Below, piece after piece: positions 63,605-64,000 of a DNA stretch of 64,000 bases. Source of the DNA: Thioalkalivibrio paradoxus. GTDB taxonomy: Bacteria; Pseudomonadota; Gammaproteobacteria; Ectothiorhodospirales; Ectothiorhodospiraceae. Position 1 is the first letter of the stretch; every line of letters begins with the position of its first letter. The stretch is from NCBI GenBank assembly GCA_011390565.1, contig JAABSC010000008.1, forward strand, positions 41,296 through 105,295, in the 5' to 3' direction. Both the position numbers and the translations under genes were made by a program. The notes below the pieces were generated by a model. It worked only from the letters and a program-made list of their open reading frames with translations. It did not search any database and was not told the DNA's origin.

Positions 63605-64000
63605 TCAGGCAATCGCCCAGGCGCCATAGCCCACCACCTCCGAACGCGGACCGGCGGTGTCCCCGGAGTTGCGCAGGTCCAGTGTCCGCGCGTGCAGACC
63701 GTGCGCGCGGGCCGCATGGAGCAACCCGGCCAGGGGCCGACAGCCGCAGGCGCGGTCCGGACTCAGACGCGTCTCGTCCAGGGATTCGATGGCCCGGCAG
63801 GTTTCCCGGTCCAGCCCCTGCGCCGTCGCGTAATCGTGGTAGTGCGAGAGGTCCGAACTCACGACGATCAGCGTCTCCGGCCCGTCCCAGAGCCGTTCCA
63901 GCACCGCCGCGACCTGACGTGCGTCCGCGTCGCCGACCACGAGCGGCACCAGGGTGAAAGCGCCCAGCTGTTGCTGCAGGAACGGCAGGTGCACCTCGAG
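63605..64000 (-). CDS. AmmeMemoRadiSam system protein B (MEMO1 family), partial
   Basis: Only the C-terminal 131 residues lie in the window; the gene enters from the right edge. LEVHLPFLQQQLGAFTLVPL, VVSSDLSHYHDYATAQGLD and the ESLDE segment are MEMO1-family signatures, including His residues of the putative metal site. Ends one base before protein A. The radical SAM partner is expected upstream, outside the window. Confidence 0.9.
   Translation of the reverse strand, partial: LEVHLPFLQQQLGAFTLVPLVVGDADARQVAAVLERLWDGPETLIVVSSDLSHYHDYATAQGLDRETCRAIESLDETRLSPDRACGCRPLAGLLHAARAHGLHARTLDLRNSGDTAGPRSEVVGYGAWAIA

Overview
The window reads as a chromosomal segment of a GC-rich gammaproteobacterium. 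The gene set (cbb3 oxidase with an FNR regulator, two [NiFe] hydrogenases with a near-complete hyp set, a TorF/Gcw_chp-type porin, MenA-like prenyltransferases, SulP transporter) fits a Chromatiales/Ectothiorhodospiraceae-type organism, for example a Thioalkalivibrio-like sulfur or hydrogen oxidiser that lives at low oxygen. This placement is inference from gene content; no rRNA is present.

Layout. 0-6.6 kb: the N-terminus of a membrane protein, cyclopropane fatty acid synthase, a methyltransferase with a regulatory domain, a porin behind a probable sigma-54 promoter, and an overlapping pair made of an ATP-cone/Mrr-type nuclease and a beta-CASP RNase. 6.8-13.6 kb (minus strand): hemN, fixH, ccoG and ccoPQON behind an FNR box. 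13.8-17.3 kb: metY, a UbiA-family prenyltransferase, a DUF2390 protein and fnr. 17.4-22.1 kb: a group 3b-type, NAD(P)-linked, cytosolic [NiFe] hydrogenase (hydBGDA) plus its maturation protease, with an FNR-like box in the promoter. 22.1-33.7 kb: housekeeping and hypothetical genes (crcB, serS, two-domain thioredoxin protein, yajQ, rsmJ, slyX, a 2-hydroxyacid dehydrogenase, a Bax inhibitor-1 protein, SulP), including a Rieske-like protein that has lost all four cluster ligands. 34 kb: tRNA-Ser(UGA) followed by a tRNA-derived repeat. 34.4-45 kb: a methionine-heptad coiled-coil protein, DUF1840, GlsB/YeaQ, lytic transglycosylase, birA-coaX, a thioredoxin/DUF255-like protein, a stand-alone cyclic-nucleotide-binding protein, an SDR/DUF2867 protein, menA and a BASS-family transporter.

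45-62 kb is a hydrogenase island. On the minus strand the order of transcription is maturation protease, HupH-like protein, hynS, isp1, isp2, hynL (group 1e, membrane-bound, Tat-exported). On the plus strand lie hypC1, hybE, hupK-like, hypA, hypB, hypF, a toxin-antitoxin pair, hypC2, hypD, hypE and slyD. A perfect 14-base FNR-type palindrome lies between the two divergent arms. HypA/B/SlyD (nickel delivery) and HypC/D/E/F (Fe(CN)2CO assembly) would serve both hydrogenases. The window ends with a lipoprotein and two genes of the AmmeMemoRadiSam system, the last one cut by the window edge.

The gaps hold several dispersed palindromic repeat families: four CCACGGA elements, a REPIN-like REP doublet, a GTAGGGTGC element and a 29-base inverted repeat. 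No CRISPR array, intact insertion sequence, prophage or rRNA was seen.
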